64,000 nucleotides of DNA from Streptomyces sp. GKU 895. GTDB lineage: Bacteria; Actinomycetota; Actinomycetes; Streptomycetales; Streptomycetaceae. The DNA is taken from NCBI GenBank assembly GCA_002027195.1, contig MWJO01000001.1, positions 124,001 through 188,000 of the forward strand, written 5' to 3'. How positions within the stretch are numbered: position 1 is the first letter of the stretch; each line of letters opens with the position of its first letter. This document shows, in pieces, positions 48,787 to 56,612 of the stretch. Made by a program: the position numbers and the translations under genes. The notes under the pieces were generated by a model. That model searched no databases and was not told the origin of the DNA. It was given only the letters and a program-made list of their open reading frames with translations.

Positions 48787-48814
48787 AGACCGGACGAAAG
48801 GTGTTGTTGTGACA
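48787..48814 (-). promoter_or_regulatory. ECF41-type promoter before the epimerase relic and PDH genes
   Basis: Minus strand: TGTCACA, 15 bases, CGGTCT. Exact match, about 95 bases before the relic's start and 510 before aceE. With the epimerase broken, the PDH genes are the remaining intact-looking targets. Confidence 0.75.
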
Positions 48815-48915
48815 AGCTGCCCGATACGCGTGACCTGGGCCGTCCCGACGGTGGATGCCCCGCGACCACGACCGCGGAGAGGACGCGGGCGCCGCGGGAC
48901 ACCGGAGGGGCGGGC

Positions 48916-49410
48916 CTAGTCCACGAAGTAGGAGTCGTGCCGGTCGAAGAACGCGGAGCGTTCCTCCTCCGAGGCATGCGCCAGTGTCGACACCTGCTCG
49001 AAGTACTCCTCGCGCGGCGCGCCCGGTGTGAACAGCAGGAGCATGTCCGCCGGCGCGTCGGAGTCGTTGCGGAAAGCGTGCAGCCCGCCTTGCGGCACGT
49101 GCACGAAGTCGCCCTTGCGGGCGTCCACCCACCGCACACCGTCGAAGATGCGCACGGTGCCGTCCAGGATGTAGAACGACTCCGAGATCCGCTTGTGGTA
49201 GTGCGTCTTCGGGCCGCCGGCCCGCGGCCTCATCTCGACGCGGTAGAGCCCGAACTCGCCGCGGGTGGTCGCAGTGGTGGCCAGGTAGTGGGTGGCGTCC
49301 TTGCCGGGCCCGCTCTCGCCGAGATCGGGCGGGGTGTCGGCAGGCCGGAACACGGCGCTGACCTCGCCGTCGTCTCCGAAGTACTTCTGTTCCGGGTAGG
49401 GGTACGACAT
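48916..49410 (-). CDS. Cupin-domain protein
   Basis: A 164-residue single-cupin protein. Motif 1 is THYHKRISESFYILDG (two His and a Glu for metal) and motif 2 GDFVHVPQGGLHAFRN (third His). A C-terminal ~25-residue acidic tail ends the protein. Such proteins can be dioxygenases, isomerases or small-molecule sensors; the role is unknown. ATG 49410 follows AAGGAAG. A near-exact promoter motif lies 54 bases upstream. A second cupin at 62234 has the same control motif. Confidence 0.8.
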   Translation of the reverse strand: MSYPYPEQKYFGDDGEVSAVFRPADTPPDLGESGPGKDATHYLATTATTRGEFGLYRVEMRPRAGGPKTHYHKRISESFYILDGTVRIFDGVRWVDARKGDFVHVPQGGLHAFRNDSDAPADMLLLFTPGAPREEYFEQVSTLAHASEEERSAFFDRHDSYFVD

Positions 49411-49463
49411 GGTGTCTTCCTTTCCTGAGGCGGTCGGGTGGCTGTGCCCACCCGCACTCGATG

Positions 49464-49491
49464 TGACCGGTGGGCAGGACCCGATGTGACG
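49464..49491 (-). promoter_or_regulatory. ECF41-type promoter before cupin gene 48916-49410
   Basis: Minus strand: CGTCACA, 15 bases, CGGTCA. One change in the -35 element. Confidence 0.65.
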
Positions 49492-49530
49492 TCGGCGTGG
49501 CGCCGGGCCGCGGTGCCACGTGGTCGGGTG

Positions 49531-50478
49531 TCAGCGGGTGAGGCAGTCGTGGCGGGGGTGCCCCCGGCGCAGGGCCCGTACGTCCCGAACCGCCGCGGCG
49601 AATGCCTCGGGGCGTTCCTGTGGAAGGTTGTGGCCGGCGTCCGCGACCTGCAGATGCAGGCGGGGGCCGGTGAAGTGGTGAGCGGTCGACGTCCCGTCGG
49701 TCGCCGGGAAGTTGCCGTCGGCGGTGCCGTCCAGGGTGACTGTGGGGACGGTGATCGGAGGAAGGCCTGCGAGACGGGCCTCCAGATCGGCGTACGCGTC
49801 CGCGCCGGGTGCCAGGCCGAGCCGGTGCCGGTAGGAGTGGATGACGACGTCGACGTAGTCCGGATTGGTGAAGGCCTCGGCGGCCCGCTCCAGTTCGGCT
49901 TCGCCGAAGGCCCACACGGGGGAGTTGCGTTTCCAGATGACTCGGGCGACGCCCCGTGGATCGGCTGCCAGTCCGGTGCGGCCGCGCTCGGTGAGGAAGT
50001 AGTAGAAGTACCAGAAACCCGCCTCCAGTTCGGGGGAGAGGGGGTTCATCGCGGCGTCGATGTCCTGGATCAGGTAGCCGTTGACGCAGACCAGGCCGAG
50101 GACCCGTTCGGGCCACAGCGCCGCGGCGACCGTCGCCGCGCGACCGCCCCAGTCGTAGCCGGCGAGGTAGGCCCGCTCGATGCCGAGGGCGTCCAGGAGC
50201 GCGATGACGTCAGTCCCCAGTGCCGCCTGCTGACCGGATCGGGGAAGAGAGTCGGACAGGAATCTGGTGGGGCCGTGCCCTCGCAGGTGGGGGACGATGA
50301 CCCTGAATCCGTCTTCGGCCAGCAGCGGGGCCACGTCCACGTAACTGTGGATGTCGTAGGGGAAACCGTGCAGAAGGACGACGGTGTCGCCGTCGGGGGA
50401 GCCCGTCTCGTAGTAGGCGACTTCGAGCACGTCGGTCGTGACGCGTCGCAGTGGGGTGAGCAGGGGCAGGGCTGACAT
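49531..50478 (-). CDS. Alpha/beta hydrolase, epoxide hydrolase type
   Basis: A 315-residue hydrolase. VVLLHGFPYDIHSYVDVAPL gives the HGFP oxyanion loop, LAGYDWGGRAA the aspartate nucleophile, and ADAGHNLPQERPEAF the catalytic His. Asp as nucleophile suggests epoxide hydrolase or dehalogenase activity. ATG 50478 follows GGAGGATT. An exact TGTCACA motif lies 246 bases upstream, a long leader compared with the other sites. Confidence 0.8.
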   Translation of the reverse strand: MSALPLLTPLRRVTTDVLEVAYYETGSPDGDTVVLLHGFPYDIHSYVDVAPLLAEDGFRVIVPHLRGHGPTRFLSDSLPRSGQQAALGTDVIALLDALGIERAYLAGYDWGGRAATVAAALWPERVLGLVCVNGYLIQDIDAAMNPLSPELEAGFWYFYYFLTERGRTGLAADPRGVARVIWKRNSPVWAFGEAELERAAEAFTNPDYVDVVIHSYRHRLGLAPGADAYADLEARLAGLPPITVPTVTLDGTADGNFPATDGTSTAHHFTGPRLHLQVADAGHNLPQERPEAFAAAVRDVRALRRGHPRHDCLTR

Positions 50479-50723
50479 ACGAATCCTCCGACGAAGGAGC
50501 GGTGGGGGAGAGGAGCCGCGGTTCCGGTCGGGTGCGGCTGGGGTACCGGGGTTCGGGGCCGGTCGCCTTAACGGGGCAGGTCGTAACCGGGTCCGGCCTG
50601 CGGCGAGAGTGTGAATAGTGTGCACGAAGGCCTTGGTTTGTTAGTGTCAAAGGTGTTGGCGCCATAATGGGTACGCGTGTGCATGGCGTGATCTCCTCGC
50701 CACGGGGGACTGTCTCCCCGCAC

Positions 50724-50751
50724 AGACCGGCCTCCGCCATGTGCTGTGACA
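50724..50751 (-). promoter_or_regulatory. ECF41-type promoter before hydrolase 49531-50478
   Basis: Minus strand: TGTCACA, 15 bases, CGGTCT. Exact match; long 5' leader to the gene. Confidence 0.65.
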
Positions 50752-50899
50752 GCGAAACAAGCCCTGCTCAGCGCTGCGTGCAGGCATGGGCCGGACCGCG
50801 CAGTCCACGACGTCCCAGGCCGCCGGCGTACCGGGCGCACACCCCGCCCTTCTCCGGTCCGAACGGGCCCGGAGCATCCGACCGACTCAGGTGATGATC

Positions 50900-51676
50900 A
50901 TGGAAACCGAAAGTGCTCTGCATCCCAGCTTCCTCGTGCCCGTCGGGCACGTGGAACCGGTGCCCCGCCGTATCAAGGGCGTGATCGGCGGTCGCACCGT
51001 CTTCGACACGCGGCGCGCCCTGTACGTCTGGGAGTGGCAGGCCTATCCGCAGTTCAGCATCCCGGTGCGGGACCTCGTCGACGGTGTCCTCGACGACGAA
51101 GGGGTCGCCGAGGAGCACGGCGCGGGCACGGCGCACCGGCACACTCTGTCCGTGGGCGGGGACTCGCGACCCGGTGCCGCCTGGGTGTGGGGGAAGGACG
51201 CCCCGGCCCCGCTCCAGGACACGGTGCGCTTCGAGTGGCCGGCCATCGACTACTGGTTCGAGGAGGACGAACCCGTCTTCGTCCACCCCAGGAGCCCGTA
51301 CTCGCGTGTGGACGCCGTGCGTTCCTCCAGCAGTGTCCGCGTGGAACTGGAGGGCGTGGTCCTGGCGGAGGCGCCGGCGTGCGTCAAACTCTTCGAGACC
51401 GGCCTGCCGACGCGCTACTACCTCGACCGCGCGCACGTCGACTGGACCCGGCTGCGGCAGACCGACACGGTGACCCGATGCCCGTACAAGGGAACGACGA
51501 GCGGCTACTGGTCGTTCGACGGCCCCGCTGCCGCCCACAAGGACATCGCCTGGGCGTACGACTTCCCGACCATCCATGCCAACCGCATCGCGGGCCTGAC
51601 GGCCTTCTACAACGAGCACGTCGACCTCTTCGTGGACGGCGAGCTGCTGCCGAAGCCCGGCACACTGCGTCCCTGA
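50900..51676 (+). CDS. DUF427-domain protein, two copies in tandem
   Basis: A 258-residue protein with two DUF427 units. The first includes VFDTRRALYVWEWQAYPQFS; the second VRVELEGVVLAEAPACVKLF, then LPTRYYLDRAHVDW, CPYKGTTSGYWSF and WAYDFPT, the usual conserved core with Cys. The family is widespread in actinobacteria and has no settled function. ATG 50900 follows AGGTGA. A strong hairpin ends it. Only a weak -35-like sequence faces it. Confidence 0.8.
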   Translation: METESALHPSFLVPVGHVEPVPRRIKGVIGGRTVFDTRRALYVWEWQAYPQFSIPVRDLVDGVLDDEGVAEEHGAGTAHRHTLSVGGDSRPGAAWVWGKDAPAPLQDTVRFEWPAIDYWFEEDEPVFVHPRSPYSRVDAVRSSSSVRVELEGVVLAEAPACVKLFETGLPTRYYLDRAHVDWTRLRQTDTVTRCPYKGTTSGYWSFDGPAAAHKDIAWAYDFPTIHANRIAGLTAFYNEHVDLFVDGELLPKPGTLRP

Positions 51677-51697
51677 TTCCCCGCTCCGGAGGGTCGG

Positions 51698-51722
51698 TCC
51701 CGGGCTGTGTGACAGCCCGGGA
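51698..51722 (+). terminator. Terminator of the DUF427 gene
   Basis: TCCCGGGCTGT (51698-51708) pairs perfectly over 11 bp with 51712-51722, loop GTG, 21 bases past the stop codon and nine bases before the next promoter motif. Confidence 0.75.
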
Positions 51723-51731
51723 CCCTGTGGG

Positions 51732-51759
51732 TGTCACACATCTGCTCCGGGCCCGGTCC
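51732..51759 (+). promoter_or_regulatory. ECF41-type promoter before hydrolase pair 51805-53525
   Basis: TGTCACA, 15 bases, CGGTCC. Exact match, 45 bases before the first start codon. Confidence 0.8.
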
Positions 51760-51804
51760 CATGGTGTGAAAAGTCCTCCTTAATCGCCAGCGAAGGAACA
51801 CACC

Positions 51805-52755
51805 ATGAACGACATCGTTCTCGAGCCCGCCGCGCAGGATTTCGCCGACGCGACCGCCAAGCCCCCGCTGCTGTACGAGCTTGGGGTCGAGGGCGCGCGC
51901 AAGCTGCTCGACGACGTGCAGGCGCAGCCCGTCGAGAAGCCCGACGTGGACGAGAAGTGGATCAGCGTTCCGGCGTCGGTCGGCGACGTAAGGGTGCGAA
52001 TCCTCAAGCCCGTCGGCAGCACCGGCCCCCTGCCCGTCATCCTGTACGTGCACGGCGGCGGCTGGATCCTCGGCAACGCCGGCACGCACGACCGGCTCGT
52101 GCGCGAGCTGACTGTCGGGGCGAACGCCGCCCTGGTGTTCGTGGAGTACGACCGCTCTCCGGAGGCCAAGTACCCGGTCGCCATCGAGCAGGCCTACGCG
52201 ACCGCCCGGTGGATCACCACCGACGGCGCCGGCGAGGGACTCGACGCCTCCCGCCTGGCCGTCGCGGGTGACTCGGTCGGCGGCAACATGACCGCCGCCC
52301 TGACCCACATGGCCAAGCAGCGGGGCGACGTGGCCTTCGTGCACCAGTCGCTGTACTACCCCGTCACCGACGCGGCCCAGGACACCGAGAGCTACCGGAC
52401 CTTCGCGCACGGCCCGCATCTGACGGCCAAGGCCATGGAGTGGTTCTGGGACGCCTACACCACCGACCCCGCCGAGCGCGCCCAGATCACCGCCTCGCCG
52501 TTGCGGGCGACGCTGGAAGAGCTCAGGGACCTGCCGCCGGCGTTCGTCGTCGTCGACGAGAACGACGTACTGCGCGACGAGGGCGAGGCCTACGCCCGCA
52601 AGCTCATCCAGGCGGGCGTTCCGACGACCAGCATCCGCTACAACGCCTCCCTGCACGACTTCATGATGCTGAACACGGTCCGCGGCACCCAGGCGTCGAC
52701 CGCCGCCGTCGAGCAGGCCATCCACGTGCTGCGCACGGCTCTGGGAACCGACTGA
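51805..52755 (+). CDS. Alpha/beta hydrolase, hormone-sensitive lipase family
   Basis: A 316-residue esterase. VILYVHGGGWILGNAG holds the HGGGW oxyanion site, VAGDSVGGNMTAAL the nucleophile Ser, VDENDVLRDEG the Asp and NASLHDFMML the His. ATG 51805 follows AAGGAACAC. It is first in a two-gene unit with another hydrolase 50 bases downstream and has an exact TGTCACA promoter. Likely an acyl-ester hydrolase; substrate unknown. Confidence 0.88.
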   Translation: MNDIVLEPAAQDFADATAKPPLLYELGVEGARKLLDDVQAQPVEKPDVDEKWISVPASVGDVRVRILKPVGSTGPLPVILYVHGGGWILGNAGTHDRLVRELTVGANAALVFVEYDRSPEAKYPVAIEQAYATARWITTDGAGEGLDASRLAVAGDSVGGNMTAALTHMAKQRGDVAFVHQSLYYPVTDAAQDTESYRTFAHGPHLTAKAMEWFWDAYTTDPAERAQITASPLRATLEELRDLPPAFVVVDENDVLRDEGEAYARKLIQAGVPTTSIRYNASLHDFMMLNTVRGTQASTAAVEQAIHVLRTALGTD

Positions 52756-52805
52756 CACCACTCACCCGATCACCTTCCCCCGGAACGTTGAAAGGCCTCA
52801 TCTCC

Positions 52806-53525
52806 ATGAGTGCACACAAGCCCACCATCGTCCTCGTGCACGGCGCGTTCGCGGACGCCTCCAGTTGGAACGGCGTCGTCGACAAGTTGCTCGCGCACGA
52901 CTATCCGGTGATCGCCGTCGCCAATCCGCTGCGCGGACTGACCGCCGACGCCGACTACGTCGGGCAGGTCGTGACGTCCGTGGACGGCCCCGTCGTCCTC
53001 GTCGGCCACTCCTACGGCGGGTCCGTCATCAGCAACGCGGCCAAGGGACTGCCCGAGGTCAAGGCGCTCGTCTTCGTCGCGGCGTTCCTGCCGGAGGAAG
53101 GCGAGAGCGCCGTCACCCTCTCGGGCAAGTTCCCCGGCAGTACCCTCGGCGACACGCTGCGGCCCGTGCCGGTGACACTGCCCGACGGCAGCCAGGTCAT
53201 GGACCTGTACATCGAACAGGCCAAGTTTCACGAGCAGTTCGCCGCCGATGTCCCCGAGGAGACCACGGCCGTCATGGCCGCGACACAGCGGCCGGTGGCC
53301 GAAGCCGCCCTGGCGGAGGGGGCGTCCGCGCCCGCGTGGCGGGACATTCCCTCCTGGGTGCTGGTGGCGGACGGGGACCGGAACATCCCCCCGCAGGTGC
53401 AGACCTACATGGCCGAGCGGGCCGGGGCGACCGTCATGAAGGTCTCCGCTTCCCACGCGGTCAGCGTCTCGCGCCCCGGTGACGTGGCTCGTCTGATCAA
53501 CGAGGCGGCGCAGGCCACCGCCTGA
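52806..53525 (+). CDS. Alpha/beta hydrolase (HGAFADASSW type)
   Basis: A 239-residue cytosolic hydrolase. IVLVHGAFADASSWNGVV is the oxyanion region, LVGHSYGGSVISNAA the nucleophile Ser and SASHAVSVSRPGDVARL the catalytic His. It is about 70 percent alike by eye to the secreted enzyme at 35656-36474, without its signal peptide, and shows what that gene's C-terminus should be. ATG 52806 has AAGG about 11 bases upstream. Second gene of the unit; a 28-bp hairpin follows. Confidence 0.85.
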   Translation: MSAHKPTIVLVHGAFADASSWNGVVDKLLAHDYPVIAVANPLRGLTADADYVGQVVTSVDGPVVLVGHSYGGSVISNAAKGLPEVKALVFVAAFLPEEGESAVTLSGKFPGSTLGDTLRPVPVTLPDGSQVMDLYIEQAKFHEQFAADVPEETTAVMAATQRPVAEAALAEGASAPAWRDIPSWVLVADGDRNIPPQVQTYMAERAGATVMKVSASHAVSVSRPGDVARLINEAAQATA

Positions 53526-53532
53526 GCGCCGC

Positions 53533-53608
53533 AGGCCCAACGCAAGGACGCGGGGTGCGGGTCCAGCTTCACAGCCTGGTCCGCACCCCGCGTCCTTGCG
53601 TTGGGCCT
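53533..53608. terminator. 28-bp perfect hairpin between convergent genes
   Basis: The 28 bases at 53533-53560 (beginning AGGCCCAACGCAAGG) pair without mismatch with 53581-53608; the 20-base loop can form a further CCAG/CTGG stem. It starts eight bases past the hydrolase stop and ends five bases before the OsmC stop, so it can terminate both. Confidence 0.8.
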
Positions 53609-53613
53609 GATCG

Positions 53614-54018
53614 TCACGGCAGCGGCGCGGGCTCCGCGAGCAGCGTGGGCACTGTGATGATCGTGACGTCCTTGGTCAGCAGCCGATGGACAGGACAGCG
53701 TCCCGCGACTGCCAGGAGCTGATCCTGCTGCGCGGGAGTCAACTCCCCAACGAGGCCGATGTTCTTGACCACCTGCCCTTGTGCGCCGAAGCGGACCGCG
53801 ATGTCCACCCGCTCCAGCGGCCATTCGTGACGCTGCGCGTAGGCTCGCACGGCCATGGACGTGCACGCTCCGAGTGCGGCCAGGAGGAGTTCACCCGGGG
53901 TGGGGCCGGTGTCGGTGCCGACGGGCTCCGGCTCGTCGGCTGTCAGGCGGTGTGTACCGATCGCCACGGAGCGCGCGAGCTGTTTTCCTTCGGCCACGGT
54001 AACGATGCGCGTGTTCAT
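53614..54018 (-). CDS. OsmC/Ohr-family peroxidase-like protein
   Basis: A 134-residue OsmC-family protein with both redox cysteines: C52 in LGACTSMAV and C108 in AGRCPVHRLL. The family reduces organic hydroperoxides through a Cys pair, recharged by lipoylated protein in known Ohr systems. ATG 54018 has AGAGG upstream; a near-exact TGTCACA motif precedes it. Lipoyl recharging gives a possible link to the E2 gene of the same proposed regulon, which is inference only. Confidence 0.85.
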   Translation of the reverse strand: MNTRIVTVAEGKQLARSVAIGTHRLTADEPEPVGTDTGPTPGELLLAALGACTSMAVRAYAQRHEWPLERVDIAVRFGAQGQVVKNIGLVGELTPAQQDQLLAVAGRCPVHRLLTKDVTIITVPTLLAEPAPLP

Positions 54019-54073
54019 GCTTGCCTCTCAGCCGAGGTACGGGCAGAGGCACGACGTGTGCCTCCCGAAGCTC

Positions 54074-54101
54074 AGACCGTGCGGGGCGCCCGACTGTGAC
54101 G
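54074..54101 (-). promoter_or_regulatory. ECF41-type promoter before the OsmC gene
   Basis: Minus strand: CGTCACA, 15 bases, CGGTCT. One change in the -35 element. Confidence 0.65.
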
Positions 54102-54165
54102 GCCACGGTCCCGTACCCGGCTGCAAGCGGGTGGTGCGGGGCGGCGGTCGCCGCGCCGCGGGTGA

Positions 54166-54903
54166 TCAGCGGGACTGGTCGGTAGGGCGTACGAGGATCT
54201 CGTTGACCGCGACGTGGTCGGGCTGGGTGACGGCGTAGACCACCGCGGCCGCGATGTCTTCCGGCTGAAGGGTCCGCATCGACTCGGCCATGGCCTTGAC
54301 CGCGGCACGATGGGCCGGGTCGGCGATGTGGTCGGCCAACTCGGTCGAGACGAAGCCCGGCTCCACGAGGACGACACGGACTCCCTGCTCGGTCACCTCC
54401 TGGCGTAGAGCCTCGGCGAAGGCGTTGACGCCGAACTTGGTGGCGGAGTAGACCGCGGCGCCGGCCGAGGAGATACGGCCCGAGGTGGAGGAGATCTGGA
54501 CCACCGCGCCACGGGAGCGCAGCAGGTGGGGTAGCGCGGCGTGCACCGTGTACATGGAACCCAGCAAATTGGTCTCCACCATGCGGGTCCATTCCGCGGT
54601 GTCCGCGCCCAGGACGGGGCCGGTAAGCATGATGCCGGCGTTGTTCACGACGATGTCGAGGGTGCCGAAGCGTTCGACGGTCTGGTCGACGGCCTCGCGT
54701 ACCGACTCGGGGTCGCTGACGTCCATGTCCAGGACGAGGGTCTCCCCGGGTGCTTCCTGCGCGAGTGCTTCGAGGCGGTCGGCCCTGCGGCCGCCGACGG
54801 CCACGGTGGCCCCCGCCTTGGACAGCGCCAGTGCGGTCGCCCTGCCGATGCCGGACGAGGCGCCTGTGACGAGGACGACCTTGGGGTCGAGAACGGAACT
54901 CAT
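54166..54903 (-). CDS. Short-chain dehydrogenase/reductase
   Basis: A 245-residue classical SDR: TGASSGIG at ~14-21, GGRRADR (NADP preference), NNAG near residue 88, the active Ser in QISSTSGRI and YSATKFG near residue 155. ATG 54903 was preferred over 54909 because GGAG is then six bases upstream. It is divergent from a TetR gene, with a long palindrome between them, so TetR control is likely. No TGTCACA-CGGTC promoter faces it. Confidence 0.88.
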   Translation of the reverse strand: MSSVLDPKVVLVTGASSGIGRATALALSKAGATVAVGGRRADRLEALAQEAPGETLVLDMDVSDPESVREAVDQTVERFGTLDIVVNNAGIMLTGPVLGADTAEWTRMVETNLLGSMYTVHAALPHLLRSRGAVVQISSTSGRISSAGAAVYSATKFGVNAFAEALRQEVTEQGVRVVLVEPGFVSTELADHIADPAHRAAVKAMAESMRTLQPEDIAAAVVYAVTQPDHVAVNEILVRPTDQSR

Positions 54904-55008
54904 GATCATCTCCGAAAGAGGTGGTGAGTGGGACGGGCAGGCCGTGCCGTGTGCGAGGACAGGTCAAGGCGGCCCAAAGGTGACCGAGGGGTCATGTTGT
55001 GTCAGCGT

Positions 55009-55044
55009 AACACTGAACATGACCCGTGAGTCATATTCAGTGTT
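55009..55044. promoter_or_regulatory. Long TetR-type operator between SDR and tetR genes
   Basis: AACACTGAACATGAC (55009-55023) and GTCATATTCAGTGTT (55030-55044) form 15-base arms with one mismatch and a six-base centre. It lies 29 bases before the TetR start and about 105 before the SDR start. Confidence 0.75.
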
Positions 55045-55072
55045 AATGTTGTGACACGCAGAAGGAGGCGCC

Positions 55073-55729
55073 ATGACCGGGAGAGCCGCGGCGGGGCAGG
55101 CCAGGGCTGACAGCGTGCGCAATCGGCGACTGCTCCTGCGAGCTGCCACCGAGGCATTCGCCGAATCCGGGGTGGATGTGTCGATGCACACGATCGCCCA
55201 GCGGGCCGGTGTCGCCAAGGGCACGGTGTTCCGGCACTTCCCGACGAAGGACGACCTTCTCGCGGCGATCATGATGCAGCTGCTCGACCGGCTGCTCGAG
55301 ACGGCGGACCGGCTCCTGCGCGCCGACGACGCAGGCTGTGCGCTGAAGGACTTCATGGCCCTCGGAATCGGCCTGCTCGCCGCTGACCGGGCGTTCTGCG
55401 ACGTCATCGGCCGGCCCTCACTGCAGCACGCGGACGTACGCGAGGCGATCGACCGGCTCTGCGACACGGTCGAGGACCTCACCGCCCGGGCCAGAGCACA
55501 AGGAGCCGTCCGCGGTGACATCACCGGAACCGACATCGTCCTGCTCCTCGGCGGCGTCCACCAGACCGCCCAGCCGTTGCTGGACCGTGAACCGCGGGCG
55601 TGGGAACGCTTCCTGGAGATCGCGTTCGACGGGCTGCGGGCCCGCGACCGCGCGGCCCTGCCCCATCCGCCCCCGGCTCGGTTGCGGATGGCGGACCCGA
55701 CCCGCGCCTCAGCACCGACGACCAGTTGA
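55073..55729 (+). CDS. TetR-family regulator
   Basis: A 218-residue regulator. Residues ~18-65 form the helix-turn-helix (LLRAATEAFAESGVDVSMHT, then IAQRAGVAKGTVFRHFPTKD), the rest a helical ligand domain (LLGGVHQTAQPLL near the end). ATG 55073 follows GAAGGAGG. It probably represses itself and the divergent SDR through the palindrome 29 bases upstream. Ligand unknown. Confidence 0.88.
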   Translation: MTGRAAAGQARADSVRNRRLLLRAATEAFAESGVDVSMHTIAQRAGVAKGTVFRHFPTKDDLLAAIMMQLLDRLLETADRLLRADDAGCALKDFMALGIGLLAADRAFCDVIGRPSLQHADVREAIDRLCDTVEDLTARARAQGAVRGDITGTDIVLLLGGVHQTAQPLLDREPRAWERFLEIAFDGLRARDRAALPHPPPARLRMADPTRASAPTTS

Positions 55730-55777
55730 CACTAAGTGGCACATCATCGGTGTGTTGTGAAATCATGCCGCAGTTTC

Positions 55778-55805
55778 TGTCTCGATCAAGCCGGCTGACC
55801 GGTCG
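55778..55805 (+). promoter_or_regulatory. ECF41-like promoter before sigma-like gene 55890
   Basis: TGTCTCG, 15 bases, CGGTCG. Two changes in -35, exact -10 and spacing; 84 bases before the start codon. Confidence 0.45.
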
Positions 55806-55889
55806 GACACGAACGCGGGCGAGTAACGTCTGAGTCATGCCGTCACAGCGGCCGCGGCTTCGGACTTTCGCCGACGTGGGGGTCGCTCT

Positions 55890-56612
55890 ATGGATCATGT
55901 CGTTGGCGTGGTGCCGCTCGCCGAATCGGTCGACGAACGGCGGCACTTGCTGGACATCGCCTGCCGGGCGCTCGGCAGCCGCGTCGCGGCCGAGCACGTC
56001 GTCGACGAGGCTTACCGACGGTGGTACCGCCTCACCGATTCGGAGCGCATCCGGATGCCGTCCCCCCGCGTCTGGCTCGCCCAGGTCGTGGACGAGGCGT
56101 GTCTGACGCGGCAGACGTCGGCCTGGCCCGGTGGAAGGGAGCGGGAGATCCTGGCCCTGCGGGCGTTGTGCGGTGAGGACGCGGAACTGGTCGAGCGGGC
56201 CCGGTCGAGTGTGGGTGCGCGGCGTGCGCGGCCCGTGCCGGCGCGTCGTGAGCATGAGATCTCCGTTGCCGTACGGCAGGCGTGCAGTGATCAGGACAGC
56301 TCCCGGCTGCGGTCGCTGCTGGCTCCCGATGCGGCGGCCTTCTTCGACAGCGGCGGCAAGATCCGGGCGCTGACCCGCCCGGTCCACGGCGACGAGCAGG
56401 TCGCCGACAGCCTGTTGGTCCTGCTGACCGGGCAGCGTCGCGTGACCCTGTTCACCGGATCGGTCAACGGGCGCACCGGCCTCGTCGCGCGGTGCGACGA
56501 CAAGGTCGCCGCAGTGCTGGCCCTCGACATCGCGGACTCGCTGGTCCTTGAGGTCTGGGCGGTGCTCAACCCCGACAAGCTGCGTAGCTGGAATCGTTCC
56601 CTTCCCGGGTGA
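55890..56612 (+). CDS. SigJ-like protein lacking most of sigma region 4
   Basis: A 240-residue protein aligned along its length with the sigma factor at 29771-30637. It keeps a sigma-2-like start (VDERRHLLDIACRALG, VVDEAYRRWYRL) and the entire SnoaL-like end (AFFDSGGKIRAL, SVNGRTGLVARC, AVLNPDKLRSWNR). About 50 residues covering the linker and the LSPAERAAFVLNDAFG part of sigma-4 are gone, with the frame kept. It therefore should not bind a -35 element normally. It may be a decayed sigma or a trans-acting regulator of its sisters. ATG 55890 has GGGGGT upstream. Its last 47 bases overlap the convergent sigma gene. Confidence 0.7.
   Translation: MDHVVGVVPLAESVDERRHLLDIACRALGSRVAAEHVVDEAYRRWYRLTDSERIRMPSPRVWLAQVVDEACLTRQTSAWPGGREREILALRALCGEDAELVERARSSVGARRARPVPARREHEISVAVRQACSDQDSSRLRSLLAPDAAAFFDSGGKIRALTRPVHGDEQVADSLLVLLTGQRRVTLFTGSVNGRTGLVARCDDKVAAVLALDIADSLVLEVWAVLNPDKLRSWNRSLPG

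Noticed and set aside
50834..50861. Possible ECF41-type promoter for the DUF427 gene (CGGTCC at 50856)
   Set aside because: The -35 position reads GGGCGCA, only four of seven matches.
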